A stretch of 18,134 nt of DNA from Streptococcus mitis (GTDB lineage: Bacteria > Bacillota > Bacilli > Lactobacillales > Streptococcaceae), in NCBI RefSeq assembly GCF_009496155.1, contig NZ_WIJP01000022.1:1-18134 (forward strand), given 5' to 3'. Of this stretch, positions 16,767-18,134 are shown one piece after another (within the stretch, counting starts at the first letter, position 1; each line of letters starts with the position of its first letter). Made by a program: the position numbers and the translations under genes. The notes under the pieces were generated by a model, which saw only the letters and a list, made by a program, of their open reading frames with translations, did no database searches and was not told the DNA's origin.

Positions 16767-17951
16767 ATGAAGAAAAAAATCTTAGCGTCACTTTTACTAA
16801 GTACAGTAATGGTTTCTCAAGTTGCTGTTTTAACAACTGCGCATGCAGAAACTACTGATGACAAAATTGCTGCTCAAGATAATAAAATTAGTAATTTAAC
16901 AGCACAACAACAAGAAGCTCAAAAACAAGTTGATCAAATTCAGGAGCAAGTATCTTCTATTCAAACAGAGCAATCAAACTTGCAATCTGAAAATGATAGA
17001 CTACAAGCAGAATCTAAAAAGCTTGAGGGTGAAATTACAGAACTTTCTAAGAATATTGTATCTCGTAATGATTCGTTGCAAAAACAAGCTCGTAGTGCTC
17101 AAACAAATGGAGCTGCAACAAGTTACATAAATACAATTGTAAACTCGAAATCGATTACAGAAGCTATTTCACGTGTTGCTGCAATGAGCGAAATCGTATC
17201 TGCAAACAATAAGATGTTGGAACAACAAAAAGCAGATAAAAAAGCTATTTCTGAAAAACAAGTAGCAAATAATGATGCAATTAATACAGTTATTGCAAAT
17301 CAACAAAAATTAGCTGATGATGCTCAAACATTAACTACAAAACAAGCAGAATTGAAAGTTGCAGAATTGAATCTTGCTGCTGAAAAGGCTACAGCAGAGG
17401 ATGAAAAAGCAAGTTTACTTGAGAAAAAAGCTGCAGCGGAAGCAGAAGCTAAAGCTGCAGCGGAAGCAGAAGCTGCTTATAAAGCTAAACAAGCAAGTCA
17501 AGAACAAACAGTTGTTGCTTCTGGGAATACAACTTTTACAGCAGAAGTTCAAGCAGTTTCTGAATCATCTTCAAGCTATACTCCTGTACTAGTGAAACAT
17601 CATCCAACATATAGCACAAATGCGTCAAGTTATCCAACTGGTGAGTGTACATGGGGAGCTAAGACATTGGCACCTTGGGCTGGAGACTACTGGGGTAATG
17701 GAGCACAGTGGGCCACAAGTGCAGCTGCAGCAGGATTCCGTACAGGATCTACACCTCAAGTTGGTGCGATTGCATGTTGGAATGATGGTGGCTATGGACA
17801 CGTAGCCGTGGTTACAGCGGTTTCATCATCAACAAGTATCCAAGTTTCTGAATCAAACTATGGTGGAAACCGTACAATCGGAAATAAACGTGGATGGTTC
17901 AATCCTACTACAACTTCAGAAGGTTTTGTAACATATATCTATCCAAACTAA
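16767..17951 (+). CDS. pcsB: Peptidoglycan hydrolase PcsB, septal cell separation
   Basis: A secreted 394-residue protein needed to split daughter cells, activated at the septum by FtsEX. The signal peptide (1-27) ends TTAHA before ETTDD. A long coiled coil covers about 30-215, rich in Gln and Lys. An Ala/Glu linker (about 216-245) contains a tandem KAAAEAEA repeat. A CHAP domain fills about 285-394 with Cys294 (GECTWGAK), His345 (GYGHVAVV) and Glu362 (QVSESNY). These sit two residues beyond the pneumococcal Cys292/His343/Glu360 positions, in line with a chain two residues longer. The AAGGAG site is 12 bases from the ATG, a little far. A WalR box and an extended -10 promoter precede the gene, and a strong terminator follows. 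Confidence 0.97.
   Translation: MKKKILASLLLSTVMVSQVAVLTTAHAETTDDKIAAQDNKISNLTAQQQEAQKQVDQIQEQVSSIQTEQSNLQSENDRLQAESKKLEGEITELSKNIVSRNDSLQKQARSAQTNGAATSYINTIVNSKSITEAISRVAAMSEIVSANNKMLEQQKADKKAISEKQVANNDAINTVIANQQKLADDAQTLTTKQAELKVAELNLAAEKATAEDEKASLLEKKAAAEAEAKAAAEAEAAYKAKQASQEQTVVASGNTTFTAEVQAVSESSSSYTPVLVKHHPTYSTNASSYPTGECTWGAKTLAPWAGDYWGNGAQWATSAAAAGFRTGSTPQVGAIACWNDGGYGHVAVVTAVSSSTSIQVSESNYGGNRTIGNKRGWFNPTTTSEGFVTYIYPN
17427..17474 (+). repeat. Two perfect 24-bp tandem repeats in the pcsB linker
   Basis: The unit runs from 17427 to 17450 (AAAGCTGCAGCGG then AAGCAGAAGCT) and repeats exactly at 17451-17474. Each copy encodes KAAAEAEA, two turns of a helical Ala/Glu linker between the coiled coil and the CHAP domain. 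In-frame gain or loss of a unit would change linker length by eight residues. Confidence 0.9.
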
Positions 17952-17962
17952 TGAATGAAACG

Positions 17963-17987
17963 AAGAGACTCGATGCGAGTCTCTTTT
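17963..17987 (+). terminator. Intrinsic terminator of pcsB
   Basis: AAGAGACTCG (17963-17972) and CGAGTCTCTT (17976-17985) form a perfect 10-bp stem with an ATG loop, followed by TTGTGTT. It lies 11 bases past the pcsB stop. Confidence 0.9.
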
Positions 17988-18021
17988 GTGTTGTGTATAG
18001 TGAAACTAGGTAAATTTCCAA

Positions 18022-18056
18022 ACTAAGTTCCACCGCTAGTAGAAGTGGAAGTTAGT
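18022..18056. repeat. Inverted repeat in the right-end intergenic stretch
   Basis: ACTAAGTTCCAC (18022-18033) and GTGGAAGTTAGT (18045-18056) pair with a single mismatch around an 11-base spacer. No T-run follows. It shares TAAGTTCCAC (18024-18033) with the next hairpin (18098-18107). Origin unknown. Confidence 0.55.
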
Positions 18057-18071
18057 CTGATAAAAATCATA

Positions 18072-18114
18072 AAAACCAGTGGAAATCCGTGTCAGGGTAA
18101 GTTCCACTGGTTTT
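18072..18114. terminator. 13-bp perfect hairpin near the right edge, possible terminator
   Basis: AAAACCAGTGGAA (18072-18084) and TTCCACTGGTTTT (18102-18114) are perfect complements with a 17-base loop and A/T ends on both sides. Read on the minus strand it would end any gene entering from the right, where a TAG (18116-18118) preceded by codons for DEIKH is visible. It could equally be a folded end of a small mobile element. No coding sequence is supported in 17952-18134. Confidence 0.5.
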
Positions 18115-18134
18115 ACTAATGCTTGATTTCATCG

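Noticed and set aside
17167..17178. TTTCACGTGTTG in pcsB as a third parS site
   Set aside because: Only the CACGTG centre and the left arm match. The right arm lacks GAAAC, so it fails the parS core.
17994..18001. TATAGT after the pcsB terminator as a promoter for a gene to the right
   Set aside because: The TG is not in the extended position, and the -35 position falls in the terminator stem with no match. No coding start follows within the window.

Overview
The window reads as a chromosomal stretch from a low-GC Firmicute, almost certainly a mitis-group Streptococcus (S. pneumoniae / S. mitis / S. oralis relatives). This rests on recognisable protein sequences (MreC, PcsB with a C294/H345/E362 CHAP triad, IMP dehydrogenase, TrpRS) and on a gene order typical of the pneumococcal origin-proximal region: yfhO, ABC-F, trpS, guaB, recF/yaaA, a pair of M16 proteins, rodZ, pgsA, ecfA1A2T, mreCD, pcsB. 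All of this comes from reading the sequence; no database search was run.

Layout. Positions 1-144 hold the possible last codons of an upstream + strand gene and two hairpins. Two minus-strand genes follow: a large YfhO-family membrane protein, and upstream of it a YbiT/YkpA-type ABC-F protein that begins at a TTG codon and has its own promoter. A divergent control region (about 4373-4577) contains nested inverted repeats, then trpS (+) and guaB (+), each with its own promoter and a clear terminator. guaB converges on the minus-strand pair yaaA-recF across a bidirectional terminator.

From 8875 on everything is on the + strand. A likely operon runs from an extended -10 promoter: M16-like protein without a zinc motif, M16 peptidase with HFLEH, RodZ-like HTH membrane protein, PgsA, EcfA1, EcfA2, EcfT, with four of the six junctions overlapping. 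Next come mreC-mreD, and then pcsB behind its own promoter with a WalR(VicR)-type box. pcsB ends in a clean terminator, and the last ~130 bases carry two further inverted repeats of unclear origin.

How the genes fit together. Much of the window serves the cell envelope: PgsA makes phosphatidylglycerol phosphate, RodZ/MreC/MreD organise peripheral wall synthesis, PcsB splits the septal wall, and YfhO probably modifies a surface glycopolymer. Around these sit housekeeping genes for purine synthesis (guaB), tRNA charging (trpS), DNA repair (recF), ribosome-associated ABC-F function and vitamin/metal uptake (ECF module).

Most notable finds: two perfect palindromes matching the ParB-binding parS core (1734-1753 in yfhO, 12941-12958 in ecfA1), both read in frame as Phe-His-Val-Lys; a GlnR/TnrA-like inverted repeat with an extra half-site between the ABC-F gene and trpS; and an ABC-F protein whose second nucleotide site lacks the Walker A lysine. 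I see no CRISPR array, prophage, complete insertion sequence, tRNA or rRNA, and no gene-free stretch longer than about 210 bases. Apart from these points it is a conserved core region, and I did not find a convincing new multi-gene system.
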